Below, in pieces: positions 7,638 through 16,537 of a stretch of 64,000 bases of DNA. The notes below the pieces were generated by a model. It saw only the letters and a list, made by a program, of their open reading frames with translations. It was not told where the DNA came from and searched no databases. Position 1 is the stretch's first letter, and each line of letters begins with the position of its first letter. The position numbers and the translations under genes are program-made. Origin of the DNA: Paenibacillus tuaregi (GTDB lineage Bacteria; Bacillota; Bacilli; Paenibacillales; Paenibacillaceae). Where the stretch lies: contig NZ_LT575476.1 of the NCBI RefSeq assembly GCF_900086655.1, forward strand, positions 3,259,869 through 3,323,868. Reading direction: 5' to 3'.

Positions 7638-7762
7638 AATGAACATGGATTTCTTGAGAAGCTTGGCGATAGTGCTTTACGTACCTGCCAGTTCTAAATT
7701 TAAGCCGTATTTTGATTTCAGCCCAGACCTTTTGTCCGGCTTCTCATCCTGCTGCAATTTCG

Positions 7763-8677
7763 TTATTTCGTTACCAGCTTCAGCGGAGCCGGGATCGACT
7801 TCTGAACCTGCTTGCCTTGAAGAACGTCCTTCGCTGCCTTCACCGCAAGCTGTCCAATCAGCTCCGGCTGCTGGGCAATTGTAGCTGTAAGCTTGCCAGC
7901 CTTGATGGAATCAAGCGCATCCTTGTTGCCGTCAAAGCCGATGACCGGAATGTTCTTGCCCGAGCTTTGGATCGCTTCAATCGCGCCAAGCGCCATCTCA
8001 TCATTGTGAGCGAACACCGCCTGCACATCCGGGTTCCCCTGCAGCAGGTTCTCCATGACGTTCAGGCCTTTTGTACGGTCAAAATCAGCGGCCTGCTTCG
8101 CAATAACTTTCAGCTGCTTGTCGGCAATTTCATGGAATCCTTTGCCCCGCTCACGGGTTGCGGATGCGCCTGGAACACCTTCAAGTTCAATCACCTTGGC
8201 ATCCTTGCCAAGCTGATCCACAATATACTGGGCGGCCATCTGCCCGCCTTTGATATTGTCCGAGGCTACGAGGGCTTTCACATCACCCTTATCAGCTGAG
8301 CGGTCCAGCGTGATCACCGGAATTCCAAGGTTGTTGGCCGATTGGACCACAGTCGAGATCGACGCCGAGTCCGTAGGGTTAATCAGCAGTGCATTAACAC
8401 CTTGCTGGATCAGATCATCCACGTCATTACTCTGCTTGGCGGAGTCGTTCTGCGCATCCACCACAATCACTTTAAGCCCCAGTTTTGCCGCTTCAGCCAC
8501 TACCCCATCCTTCAGGGATACGAAGAACGGATTGTTCAATGTTGAAATCGACAGGCCAATCTTAGCTTCCTTCAAGTCACTGACTGCCTTGGGCTTGGCC
8601 CAGCCCGGGGGCTCCAGCGAGCAGCCTGTCATCAACACAAGCATCAGAGATATCAGCACTAACGTTACTTTTTTCAT
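7763..8677 (-). CDS. rbsB: Ribose ABC transporter substrate-binding lipoprotein
   Basis: A periplasmic-binding-protein-like lipoprotein of type I fold: lipobox LMTGC near residue 19, then IGLSISTLNNPFFVSLKDG, DAQNDSAKQSNDVDDLI and VIGFDGNKDALDSIKAGKL, all typical of RbsB. It captures ribose outside the membrane and delivers it to RbsC. It is the last gene of rbsRKDACB, 15 bases after rbsC, with AAGGAG before the start. Its distal position next to the terminator at 7597-7637 is as in B. subtilis. Length (304) is normal. Confidence 0.95.
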   Translation of the reverse strand: MKKVTLVLISLMLVLMTGCSLEPPGWAKPKAVSDLKEAKIGLSISTLNNPFFVSLKDGVVAEAAKLGLKVIVVDAQNDSAKQSNDVDDLIQQGVNALLINPTDSASISTVVQSANNLGIPVITLDRSADKGDVKALVASDNIKGGQMAAQYIVDQLGKDAKVIELEGVPGASATRERGKGFHEIADKQLKVIAKQAADFDRTKGLNVMENLLQGNPDVQAVFAHNDEMALGAIEAIQSSGKNIPVIGFDGNKDALDSIKAGKLTATIAQQPELIGQLAVKAAKDVLQGKQVQKSIPAPLKLVTK

Positions 8678-8692
8678 AATAGTCGTCTCCTT

Positions 8693-9667
8693 CTAAGCGG
8701 ATTTCTTACGGTCGATGAGCACAGCGATGACAATGACAATCCCTTTAACGACCATTTGGTAAAAGGAAGATACGCCCAGCAGGTTCAGTCCGTTATTCAA
8801 GGTCCCGATGATCAGCGCACCGATCAGCGTTCCCACAATTCTTCCGCGTCCACCGGACAAGCTGGTTCCACCCAGAACTACAGCCGCAATGGCGTCAAGC
8901 TCATAAGAGGTTCCCGCAGTTGGCTGCGCAGAGTTCAGACGGGAGGTAAGAATTGCGCCAGCCAGAGCTGATAGCAGCCCTGCCAGGGAATAGATCATGA
9001 TTTTTACTTTATCCACTTTGATACCGGATACAATAGAAGCTTTCTCATTACCGCCGATCGCATACGTCTTGCGGCCAAATGGAGTCTTGTGCAGAATTGC
9101 CCACAGTGCGGCAAAGGTAAGAATCATCGTGATTGCCGGAACTGGAATACCGAACTGGTAGCCACGGCCGAACAATTGGAATACCAGGCTGTTGCCAAGA
9201 CCTGTAATCGGATTACCATCCGTATACACCAAGGTCAGACCTCTGAATACCGTCATCGTAGCCAGCGTGGCAATAAACGGAGCCATTTTACCTTTAGTGA
9301 TCATTAGACCGTTCACTGCACCCATTACCCCACCAGCCAGACAGCCGATAATTATCGCAATGATTGGGTCAAAACCGGACACCATCATATTGGCGACAAA
9401 CGCACTCGAGAGCGCCAGAATTGAGCCGACCGACAAATCGATGCCTCCGGTCAGAATAACAAACGTCATGCCGAATGCAATCAAGGCATTAATCGAGACC
9501 TGGCGGAGCAGATTGAGTATATTCAAAGGCTCCAGAAAGCTAGGATTCAGCACTGATACAATCACGATGAGGATGATTAGTCCAAGCAGCGGGCCCAGCT
9601 TTTGCGTCATTTGAGACAGAGAGAATTTCTTGGTGGTGTTTGTGTTGACATCGTTAAGAGTTGTCAT
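8693..9667 (-). CDS. rbsC: Ribose ABC transporter permease
   Basis: A 324-residue integral membrane protein of the BPD-2 family with multiple hydrophobic segments. Signatures are LRQVSINALIAFGMTFVILTGGIDLSVGSILALS and the EAA-like region near GGTSLSGGRGRIVGTLIGALIIG. It forms the ribose channel, probably as a homodimer, energised by RbsA. It starts one base after the stop of rbsA, with GGGAGG upstream. Confidence 0.95.
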   Translation of the reverse strand: MTTLNDVNTNTTKKFSLSQMTQKLGPLLGLIILIVIVSVLNPSFLEPLNILNLLRQVSINALIAFGMTFVILTGGIDLSVGSILALSSAFVANMMVSGFDPIIAIIIGCLAGGVMGAVNGLMITKGKMAPFIATLATMTVFRGLTLVYTDGNPITGLGNSLVFQLFGRGYQFGIPVPAITMILTFAALWAILHKTPFGRKTYAIGGNEKASIVSGIKVDKVKIMIYSLAGLLSALAGAILTSRLNSAQPTAGTSYELDAIAAVVLGGTSLSGGRGRIVGTLIGALIIGTLNNGLNLLGVSSFYQMVVKGIVIVIAVLIDRKKSA

Positions 9668-9668
9668 T

Positions 9669-11150
9669 TTATTTGCCTCCCGTTGCTAGTGTCATGATTT
9701 TTTCCTGTGTGGCTTCTTCACAGGACAATTCTCCGCTTAATTTACCTTCGTGGATGACCATAATCCGGTCACTCATACCAAGGACCTCGGGAAGCTCCGA
9801 GGATACCATGATGATGGCAACCCCTCTGTCCGTCAGTTCGTTCATCAGTTGGTAAATTTCACGCTTAGCCCCAACATCAACCCCACGTGTCGGCTCATCG
9901 AGAATAAGCAGTCGCGGCCCAATTCCCAGCCACTTGGCAATAACGACCTTCTGTTGATTACCACCGGACAGGCTGCGGGCTGGAGTCTCGCCAGACTGGG
10001 TCTTGATCTGCAGACGTTTGATCAGCATATCAACGAACTCCTGCTCCTTGGTGGTGGAAATGAAGCCTTTGGAGGCAAAACTCGTCAAGCTTGGCAGGGC
10101 CATGTTCTCGCGAATTGAGAAATCCAGCACAAGACCCTCATCCTTCCGGTCTTCTGTAATGAAGCCAATGCCCAGCTTCACGGCATCTTCGGGCTTACGT
10201 ATGTTGACTTTGTGTCCGCGCATCCAAATCTCTCCGCTGTCCAGCGAATCCAGGCCGAAGATGGCCCGCATAATCTCGGTTCTGCCGGCTCCCATCAGTC
10301 CTGAGAAGCCCACGATTTCTCCGGCTCTTACCTGAAAGCTGACATTCTCGAACCGTCCCTTGCTTCCCGCCTGTTTAACCTCCAGAATAACTTCACCCGG
10401 CTTCGGTTCTCTTGCGGGATAACGTTCGGTCAGTTCCCTGCCGACCATTTTCTTGACCACTTCATCAAAATCGGTATGGGGGATCTCCTTCGTATCCACG
10501 GTCTTGCCGTCCCGCATCACCGTAATCCGGTCACAGATGGCGAAGATTTCTTCCATCCGGTGAGAGATGTAGACCACGGAGACACCTTGGCTTTTTAATG
10601 AAGCGATAATTTCAAACAACTTCTGAATCTCCCGTTCAGTCAGAGCCGCTGTCGGCTCGTCCATGACGATAACCTTGGCGTTTGTCATCAGCGCCTTGCT
10701 GATCTCAATCATCTGCTGCTGACCGACGGACAGCTCACCGGCCTCCTGATGCAGAGGGATCGTCACCGACAGTTTACGGAACTGCTCCAATGCGAGCGTT
10801 TTCATTTGTTTGGTATTCAAAAATCCGGCTTTGTTCCTGATTTCCTTGCCTATGAACAAATTTTCAAGCACTGTCATATCCGGCCAAACATTGAGCTCCT
10901 GGTGAATAAAAGCGATTCCATATTCCTCCGCCTCTTTAGGCGAGGAGAAATACTTCTCCTGCCCGTCGATGACAATCGTGCCCTCATCCCGCTGATGAAG
11001 ACCAATAAGGATATTCATCAGCGTGGACTTCCCGGCTCCGTTCTCCCCCATCAGGGCATGCACTTCACCCTCCCGGAGCTCGAAATCAACGCCGGTCAAT
11101 ACCCGGTTGGTACCGAAGGATTTATGAATATGGTTCATTTGAATATGCAT
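9669..11150 (-). CDS. rbsA: Ribose ABC transporter ATPase, two fused NBDs
   Basis: Two complete nucleotide-binding domains in tandem, 493 residues. The first has [17 protein letters not shown] and [13 protein letters not shown]; the second a degenerate Walker A ([13 protein letters not shown]), [10 protein letters not shown] and [16 protein letters not shown]. This is the normal layout of monosaccharide importers of the CUT2 class. The frame extends 10 codons further upstream, but GGAGG with 8-base spacing selects the ATG at 11150, leaving 13 bases to rbsD. Confidence 0.96.
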   Translation of the reverse strand: MHIQMNHIHKSFGTNRVLTGVDFELREGEVHALMGENGAGKSTLMNILIGLHQRDEGTIVIDGQEKYFSSPKEAEEYGIAFIHQELNVWPDMTVLENLFIGKEIRNKAGFLNTKQMKTLALEQFRKLSVTIPLHQEAGELSVGQQQMIEISKALMTNAKVIVMDEPTAALTEREIQKLFEIIASLKSQGVSVVYISHRMEEIFAICDRITVMRDGKTVDTKEIPHTDFDEVVKKMVGRELTERYPAREPKPGEVILEVKQAGSKGRFENVSFQVRAGEIVGFSGLMGAGRTEIMRAIFGLDSLDSGEIWMRGHKVNIRKPEDAVKLGIGFITEDRKDEGLVLDFSIRENMALPSLTSFASKGFISTTKEQEFVDMLIKRLQIKTQSGETPARSLSGGNQQKVVIAKWLGIGPRLLILDEPTRGVDVGAKREIYQLMNELTDRGVAIIMVSSELPEVLGMSDRIMVIHEGKLSGELSCEEATQEKIMTLATGGK

Positions 11151-11163
11151 GATGACTTCCTCC

Positions 11164-11562
11164 TTAACCGAAATGAACACCCGCTTGCAGAATACAGTTG
11201 GCGTATGGCGTCGCTTCTCCTGTACGGATCACGACTTTTGCCTGCCGCGTCCGATTTTTGAACTCGTCATGCGTGTGAGCTTCAATCTCACAGTCCTTAA
11301 ATTTGTTCTCTATATATTCGGCTTGCTTACGATTATCCTTGTATATCTCTTCAGCTATGATGACCTTCTCAATGACCATATCCTCGGCAATGAGATCAAC
11401 CACCTGCTGGAATTCAGGAAGACCGAAGGTAAGAGCCAGATCAATCTTGGGAACCCCTTCCGGAACCGGAAGACCGACATCCGCAATTACAATTTGGTCC
11501 GTATGTCCGAGATCCGCCAGGATTTTGGCAATGTGACTGTTCAGTATCCCTTGCTTCTTCAT
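11164..11562 (-). CDS. rbsD: D-ribose pyranase
   Basis: 132 residues matching Rbs[21 protein letters not shown] with the catalytic His near residue 20, and the C-terminal [17 protein letters not shown]. It interconverts beta-pyranose and beta-furanose forms of ribose so that RbsK receives the furanose. It lies between rbsK (2-base gap) and rbsA (13-base gap). Usual length. Confidence 0.95.
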   Translation of the reverse strand: MKKQGILNSHIAKILADLGHTDQIVIADVGLPVPEGVPKIDLALTFGLPEFQQVVDLIAEDMVIEKVIIAEEIYKDNRKQAEYIENKFKDCEIEAHTHDEFKNRTRQAKVVIRTGEATPYANCILQAGVHFG

Positions 11563-11564
11563 AA

Positions 11565-12443
11565 TTATAGACTCGCCTCCACTTCCGCGCGGGTTGGCAT
11601 TCCGCCTTGTGCGCCGAATTTGGTTACCGACAGCGAAGCAGCCCGGTTCGCGAATTGAACACTTTCATATACCGGCTTGCCTTCCGCCAGAGCTACCGCA
11701 AAGGCTGCATTAAAGGTATCTCCCGCACCTGTAGTATCCACGGCTTCCACTTTATATGTCGGAACCAGCACTTCTTTCTCTCCATCGTAGTACCGGACAC
11801 CTTGTGAGCCTTCCGTAATAAACAGTTTGTTCGGATACATGCGGAGCGCTTCCTGAATGTTCATATCCGGGAACAGCAGCGAAGCCTCATGCTGATTCGG
11901 CGTCAGATAGGCGGCCTTCTCAATGACTTCCGATGGAACAGCCCGGGCCGGTGCCGGGTTCAACATCAGGGGAATCCCGAATTTGCTGCACAGTTGACTT
12001 ACAAGAACCACAGTCTCTTCAGGAATTTCCTGCTGAATCAGTACCATATCCAACTCCCGCAACACCTCCGACTTCATCTGCACATATTCAGGAGTTACCC
12101 GGTCATTCGCTCCCTTTACAACCACAATGCTGTTATCACCTTCAGCCAGCACAATGTGAGCTGTACCGCTTTCCGCATCTGTAACCGGTTCCACATTGCT
12201 TACAGAAACACCATTTGCCATGAAATTATTTAAAATCTCTTGGCCAAAGCCATCTTCACCCACCCGGCCAATCATTGTCACCTCGGCGCCAAGACGGGCT
12301 GCCGCCACAGCCTGATTCGCTCCCTTGCCGCCAGGTACTGTCTTAAAGCTCTCCCCCAGCACAGTCTCACCTGCGCCAGGCCGTTTGCTGGAGGTAACAA
12401 CCAAGTCCATGGAACAGCTTCCGATTACACCTATCTTCGCCAT
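11565..12443 (-). CDS. rbsK: Ribokinase
   Basis: A PfkB-family kinase of 292 residues. The N-terminal SCSMDLV and PGGKGANQAVAAARLGA carry the substrate-binding GG, and the C-terminal VDTTGAGDTFNAAFA carries the anion hole and catalytic Asp. It phosphorylates ribose at O5. It starts 2 bases after rbsR ends, within the six-gene operon. Confidence 0.96.
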   Translation of the reverse strand: MAKIGVIGSCSMDLVVTSSKRPGAGETVLGESFKTVPGGKGANQAVAAARLGAEVTMIGRVGEDGFGQEILNNFMANGVSVSNVEPVTDAESGTAHIVLAEGDNSIVVVKGANDRVTPEYVQMKSEVLRELDMVLIQQEIPEETVVLVSQLCSKFGIPLMLNPAPARAVPSEVIEKAAYLTPNQHEASLLFPDMNIQEALRMYPNKLFITEGSQGVRYYDGEKEVLVPTYKVEAVDTTGAGDTFNAAFAVALAEGKPVYESVQFANRAASLSVTKFGAQGGMPTRAEVEASL

Positions 12444-12445
12444 AT

Positions 12446-13426
12446 TTAATCCGCCTTTCTTGTCGTGCCCCGTTCAACAAAGCTGACGGGCAGTTGAATA
12501 ATATGTTGATGAGCATGTCCATGCTCTACAAGTTCAATTAGCAGCTCGGCGGCGGCTCTTCCCATCTCGTAAGCCGGCTGATGAATCGTGGACAACGAAG
12601 GGTACACCAGATTGCTTACGGGGATATCGTCGAAGCCGATAATTTGCAGCTCCTCCGGCACCTTCCTCCCGAGCTTCAGCGCTTCATGAAGCACCGCTGC
12701 GGCGGCAATATCATTGCTGGCTATAACGCCGTCGGTCCATGGATACTCCGCAAACAGCTCCTTCGCCTTCAAGCCGGCTTCCTCATATGAGAATGAAGCT
12801 GTCAGTTGGACCTGAAATGCTGTCCCCGACTTCTCCAGAACCTCCACAGCGCCTTCGAACCGGTCCTGTGCGGGTCTAACATGCTTAGGACCTTGCTGAA
12901 CCGTTATGTTCCGGCTCCCTCTGGAGATCATCTCCTGGGCAGCCATGCGTCCGCCTTCTCTGCCGTCCGCATACACGGAGGGCTTGTCTCCCGATGTACG
13001 GTCCAGGAACACAACAGGAAACTTCAGCTTGCTGTAAGTATCCGCAGTGTGATCGTTGGTGGAGGAAATCACTCCAACCACATTATTCTGCGTAAACGTC
13101 TGTATATAATCCTGCTCTTTATGTTCATCTTCATCACTATTTCCAAAAATCAACCGGTACCCGCTCTCCTGCATCCGGTCCTCTACCCCACGGGCAAGCT
13201 CCGGGAAGAAGGGGTTCGTAATATCAGGCAGCAGAAGCCCGATCAATTTCGATTTCCGTTTAAATAACGAACGCGCCACTTCATTGGGCGAGTAGTTTAA
13301 TTGTTTAATAGCTTGCTCCACTTTCTGCCTGGTGCTCTCATGTACATAACCAGTCTCGTTAATGACTCTGGAGACAGTGGCAACCGAGACTCCCGCATGG
13401 GCAGCAACATCTTTAATTGTGCTCAT
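12446..13426 (-). CDS. rbsR: LacI-family repressor of the ribose operon
   Basis: A 326-residue LacI/GalR regulator: helix-turn-helix TIKDVAAHAGVSVATVSRVI, hinge helix SPNEVARSLFKRKS and a type I binding-protein-like effector domain (LIGLLLPDITNPFFPELARG). First gene of rbsRKDACB, so it represses its own transcription. The likely operator is GTAACCGGTTAC at 13449-13460, which overlaps the transcription start. Ribose or a phosphorylated derivative is the expected inducer. Confidence 0.93.
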   Translation of the reverse strand: MSTIKDVAAHAGVSVATVSRVINETGYVHESTRQKVEQAIKQLNYSPNEVARSLFKRKSKLIGLLLPDITNPFFPELARGVEDRMQESGYRLIFGNSDEDEHKEQDYIQTFTQNNVVGVISSTNDHTADTYSKLKFPVVFLDRTSGDKPSVYADGREGGRMAAQEMISRGSRNITVQQGPKHVRPAQDRFEGAVEVLEKSGTAFQVQLTASFSYEEAGLKAKELFAEYPWTDGVIASNDIAAAAVLHEALKLGRKVPEELQIIGFDDIPVSNLVYPSLSTIHQPAYEMGRAAAELLIELVEHGHAHQHIIQLPVSFVERGTTRKAD

Positions 13427-13448
13427 TTCCTGTTCACCTCTAATGTGT

Positions 13449-13516
13449 GTAACCGGTTACTTATTCAAGATAACACATGCTTTTCATTTTGACAACAGAT
13501 TTAATTAACCGCTTAC
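13449..13516 (-). promoter_or_regulatory. rbs promoter with two LacI/CcpA-type operators
   Basis: On the minus strand: TTGTCA (13490-13495), 17-base spacer, TATCTT (13467-13472). The palindrome GTAACCGGTTAC (13449-13460) lies at the start of transcription; with its flanks it fits the cre consensus TGWAANCGNTNWCA at 13 of 14 positions. A second site, TTAACCGCTTAC (13505-13516), lies just upstream of the -35. Both could bind RbsR, CcpA or both, and the spacing of about 56 bp would allow looping. Confidence 0.75.
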
Positions 13517-13661
13517 AAGGTAATTTTAACCATAACCTATTTGAGTCTCTGCGAACCCCCGGTCGAGTTTCTGTTATAGCCAGCCCGTATTTGAAGCAAG
13601 CTTCTGGTGATTCGCGAGTACAAGAGCTTGGCCTCCCTTGGGAGCCAGGCTCGACACTCAC

Positions 13662-13772
13662 AGCTGCAATCACGCAGGTTTCTGCAATTCTAATTATTGG
13701 AAAAAGGGACAAGCGCTGCACCACGCCCGTCATGAGCTGCAATCATACAGGTTCCTGCAATTCTGTTTATTG
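13662..13772. repeat. Pair of 38-bp direct repeats, 73-bp period
   Basis: Bases 13662-13699 and 13735-13772 match at 33 of 38 positions; the shared core includes CAGGTTYCTGCAATTCT. An imperfect stem-loop lies just upstream (about 13624-13652). No gene is seen in 13427-13790 beyond the rbs promoter; frames through it lack ribosome binding sites and protein-like composition. Confidence 0.65.
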
Positions 13773-13790
13773 TACCTTCACACCGCATGC

Positions 13791-14072
13791 TCATTGGCTG
13801 CGCACAGCCTTCATGAATCTGGTCAAAGCTATATCCAACAAAACCCCTGCCACGAGCCAGAAACTGAAATGAATCACATAACATAACGGCTTCACATAGA
13901 CGTTCGTGGCCGGATTCATATTCAGGCCGGTTATCCATCCGCTTAATTCTGCTAGAACAGGGCAGGTCAGGAATAACAGCAGGCTTTTGCTATCGTAACC
14001 CAGACTATGATGCACACAAATTGCGATAGAACCGATCAGGCACCAGGTTGTGATTTTTTTCAAAATGAACAC
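13791..14072 (-). CDS. Small membrane protein with three hydrophobic segments
   Basis: 93 residues, GTG start at 14072 with AAAGGAG at normal spacing. Hydrophobic stretches lie near residues 3-21, 30-48 and 65-85, joined by short loops (CVHHSLGYDSKS, TGLNMNPATNVYVKP), consistent with three membrane helices. No family recognised and no enzyme motif seen. It stands alone between the rbs promoter region and the DUF4177-like gene. Confidence 0.6.
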   Translation of the reverse strand: MFILKKITTWCLIGSIAICVHHSLGYDSKSLLLFLTCPVLAELSGWITGLNMNPATNVYVKPLCYVIHFSFWLVAGVLLDIALTRFMKAVRSQ

Positions 14073-14262
14073 GGCAAGGCTCCTTTAACCGATTGATTAT
14101 CCCAACGTGACCACCAAACCACTAAACTTCTTAGCTCGGCACAACGTTCCGGAATTCTTACCTAAATCATAAAACTTCACGAACCTGATAAGGTTTAAGA
14201 AACCAACTCGCAATCATGATGTCCCATACGTCGTACAGCTGCAACCCTATTCCATAGCTCTG

Positions 14263-14463
14263 TTACACTTGTCTCCTTCTCTTAAAAACAACGATAATAT
14301 CCCGCGAGGCCCCTTGTGACTGGCTCGTGTCAAAGCAGGATACCAGTTCCCAGCCCTCTTGGCCGTATGTATTCAGGGCATATTCAAATTCTTCCTCGTC
14401 GATTTTGCCGCCGAGAAAGCCGCCTGTTTTGAATTTGAGCGTTCTATATTCCCACTGTTCCAA
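14263..14463 (-). CDS. DUF4177-type small protein
   Basis: Core WEYRTLKFKTGG, then EYALNTYGQEGWELVSCFDT and a closing beta strand DIIVVFKRR: the DUF4177 pattern of a short strand, a helix containing GxxGWELV, and two strands. Function unknown. The frame begins at a TTG at 14481, but AAGGA lies directly against the next ATG and 9 bases from the TTG at 14463, giving MEQWEYRTLKF as in related proteins; this start is preferred. Cytosolic. Confidence 0.7.
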   Translation of the reverse strand: MEQWEYRTLKFKTGGFLGGKIDEEEFEYALNTYGQEGWELVSCFDTSQSQGASRDIIVVFKRRRQV

Positions 14464-14700
14464 AACAATCATTCCTTCCAATCTATCTGATTTGGCAGAT
14501 CCTTACATTGAATTATAGCGGATGCTGCTATTCCAAATCCAATCTGCTTCCAAATTAGAACGAAACCGTTCCAAAGAGGACGGCTCTTCCAAATGCTGAT
14601 CTTGCCTGCTCCGTTTCATCTGCTAATACATATATATTTATAGGCATAATCTGTTATTTCTGGGATAATGGAAATATCTTCTGTTGGAGGGAGCATGCTA

Positions 14701-15720
14701 ATGAACCAAAATTCAATTATCGTTCTTATCTTATTAACTGTGGTTTTGTTATTTCTCTTCGGATTTATTATCAAGAACAGGAATAACCGGAAGTCCTCAC
14801 CCCTCTCCAGAAAGCTCCGCAAGGCCCCGCCCGCCCCACCTGTTGCTGAGCCGGAGAGCCCTGCTTATGATTTGTTTTTGACGCTGAATGAAGCCATTCC
14901 CGAATCCTGGGCCTCGTCTCTTAAGGACAGGGTTCTGAAGGAATATCCTAATATGACGGAACACGAGTATGAATGGCGATGGATGGAACTCCGCCGCTTC
15001 TTCATGATGTGCTCCGTACTCAAGCAGGTTCCCATGTTCAGCAATGCGGTGGATGAGGTATGGCACGAAATGCTGATGTATACCTATGAGTACCAGCAGT
15101 TCTCGACCCGCTTTCTCGGTCAAATGCTGCATCATATGCCAAACGGTGAGCCTTCAAGACCCATGCCAGCGGAACGGGCCTGGTTCGATCTTATCTATGT
15201 GGAGCTGTTCGGCTGGAATCACCACAGCGCATTAATCTGGGGGCCCTTCTTCCGAAACCCCCTGCCAAAGGATGAACTGGAACCCTACAGGGACCCGGCC
15301 TCCAGATTAACTTCAGACAGCCGGTTCAACACTTGGGCTTATGAGCATTCAGAGGCTGCACGCAAAGCGATTGATGCTGTGCTGGATGGCCTCCGCTTCC
15401 GTGTTGGAATGGCTGGGGATAAGCTCGCGGCGGACCACCGCATGGACTTCCAGAATACCGATCTGCTGCTGGCCTCGGCGGTATTCTTCTCCATGAACGA
15501 TCCGGATAATTTCGTGGATCATATGGTCCCGCAGGAAGATCCTCACCGCAAAGATAGCTCCGGGTGTTCCTCTGCCTCTGCCTGCGGCTCAGGCGGAGGT
15601 GATTCGAACAACTCCGGCTGCTCCGGAAGCAATTGCAGCAGCAGCAATTGCAGTTCAAACAGCAGCTGTGGCGGAAGCTCCTCATGTGGAGGCGGATGCG
15701 GGGGCGGCGGTGGGGACTAA
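14701..15720 (+). CDS. Membrane-anchored glycine-rich-domain-like protein with Cys-rich tail
   Basis: A single N-terminal membrane helix (residues about 5-24) and a basic, proline-rich linker precede a ~220-residue helical domain. It contains VDEVWHEMLMYTYEYQQF, which resembles the WHxH-type motif of the GRDP/DUF1399 proteins. The last 52 residues are almost only Gly, Ser, Asn and Cys with eight cysteines and a final run of Gly. Start: GGAGGG at 14686-14691 is 9 bases from the ATG at 14701 and only 3 from the ATG at 14695. Function unknown; the tail could bind metal or be a modification substrate. Probably monocistronic. Confidence 0.75.
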   Translation: MNQNSIIVLILLTVVLLFLFGFIIKNRNNRKSSPLSRKLRKAPPAPPVAEPESPAYDLFLTLNEAIPESWASSLKDRVLKEYPNMTEHEYEWRWMELRRFFMMCSVLKQVPMFSNAVDEVWHEMLMYTYEYQQFSTRFLGQMLHHMPNGEPSRPMPAERAWFDLIYVELFGWNHHSALIWGPFFRNPLPKDELEPYRDPASRLTSDSRFNTWAYEHSEAARKAIDAVLDGLRFRVGMAGDKLAADHRMDFQNTDLLLASAVFFSMNDPDNFVDHMVPQEDPHRKDSSGCSSASACGSGGGDSNNSGCSGSNCSSSNCSSNSSCGGSSSCGGGCGGGGGD

Positions 15721-15825
15721 ATCCCAAGCAATTAGAGTCGGCTGTATCTAACAAAAACAAACCCTCTGGTCGATAATAACATAGGTACATATTCCTATTA
15801 TCCATCAGAAGGAGAGCGACACATC

Positions 15826-16404
15826 ATGAGAAAACTCGCATTATTAGTACTTGTCTTCGCCATGCTCGTGCCTGCAAGCATTACAGGGGCGGCTTCCCCC
15901 AAGTACACTGCCAAGGTCTATCCCGCGGTTCAGCTGGCAATGAATCCGAAGAAGCTGCCAGTCAAGCTTCCGAACGGTCTGACCATTGACAAGGAGCCGG
16001 GCGACAGCCTGTTCCCTGTGATCAAGCACGCTGGCAAGAAGGTCTGGACAGGGAAGAACGATTTTGAAGGAAGCGGAGATATTCAGTTTACACTGACCTC
16101 AGGTGGGGATACTTTCCTGTACACCATTTACTATATCGGAGCCAGCGGTGGAATGGGCGTGGATTTGGTCGGTGTCCATGCAGGCGGCAAAGTATTTGTG
16201 AAGAAGAAATTTAGTGGAATTGATGTCACCTCTAAATTTCTGAAGGCCGACTCTTTCGAAGTGGCGATGGAACGTCTGAATCCGAAGTGGAACCCGGCCA
16301 AGGATTCCAATGCCGAACGGCACAGCGGTATCTATGACGTTACGGTATACCAGCTGACGTCCAAAGGAATTGTGAAACAGAAATCCTATGCCCGCAAAAA
16401 ATAA
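15826..16404 (+). CDS. Secreted protein of unknown function
   Basis: Clear signal peptide (MRKLALLVLVFAMLVPASIT, then a GAASP cleavage region) and a mature part of about 168 residues rich in Lys and Gly. GDIQFTLTSGGDTFLYTIYY and YDVTVYQLTSKGIVKQKSYA suggest beta strands. AGAAGGAG precedes the ATG. No cysteines in the mature part and no known family. The stop is followed almost at once by the repeat/terminator at 16411-16522. Confidence 0.75.
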   Translation: MRKLALLVLVFAMLVPASITGAASPKYTAKVYPAVQLAMNPKKLPVKLPNGLTIDKEPGDSLFPVIKHAGKKVWTGKNDFEGSGDIQFTLTSGGDTFLYTIYYIGASGGMGVDLVGVHAGGKVFVKKKFSGIDVTSKFLKADSFEVAMERLNPKWNPAKDSNAERHSGIYDVTVYQLTSKGIVKQKSYARKK

Positions 16405-16410
16405 TGCCGA

Positions 16411-16522
16411 AAAGAACCGTCTCAAAAGCAAGTAATCTTACAGCCAAGTGCAAACGGCTTCTTACAAAAAAGTAAGCAAGGCGCCAGTCCAAAGGATTAT
16501 CCATGGGCTGGCGCCTTGCTAT
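16411..16522 (+). repeat. Intergenic repeat family 2, copy a, with terminator
   Basis: Shares about three quarters of its bases with 35191-35300 and its 3' half with the reverse strand of 21385-21460. It has a small hairpin CTTAC-A6-GTAAG and a large one (AGCAAGGCGCCAG 16475-16487 with CTGGCGCCTTGCT 16508-16520). It ends the secreted-protein gene and meets treR from the other side. Confidence 0.75.
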
Positions 16523-16537
16523 ATGTCTACACACAAA

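Noticed and set aside
7712..8299. 195-codon + strand frame opposite rbsB
   Set aside because: Antisense shadow of a well-defined RbsB gene, no SD, His/Leu/Arg-rich artefactual composition.
13461..13872. Frames of 93 and 131 codons in the rbs upstream region
   Set aside because: They cover the rbs promoter and direct repeats and lack ribosome sites.
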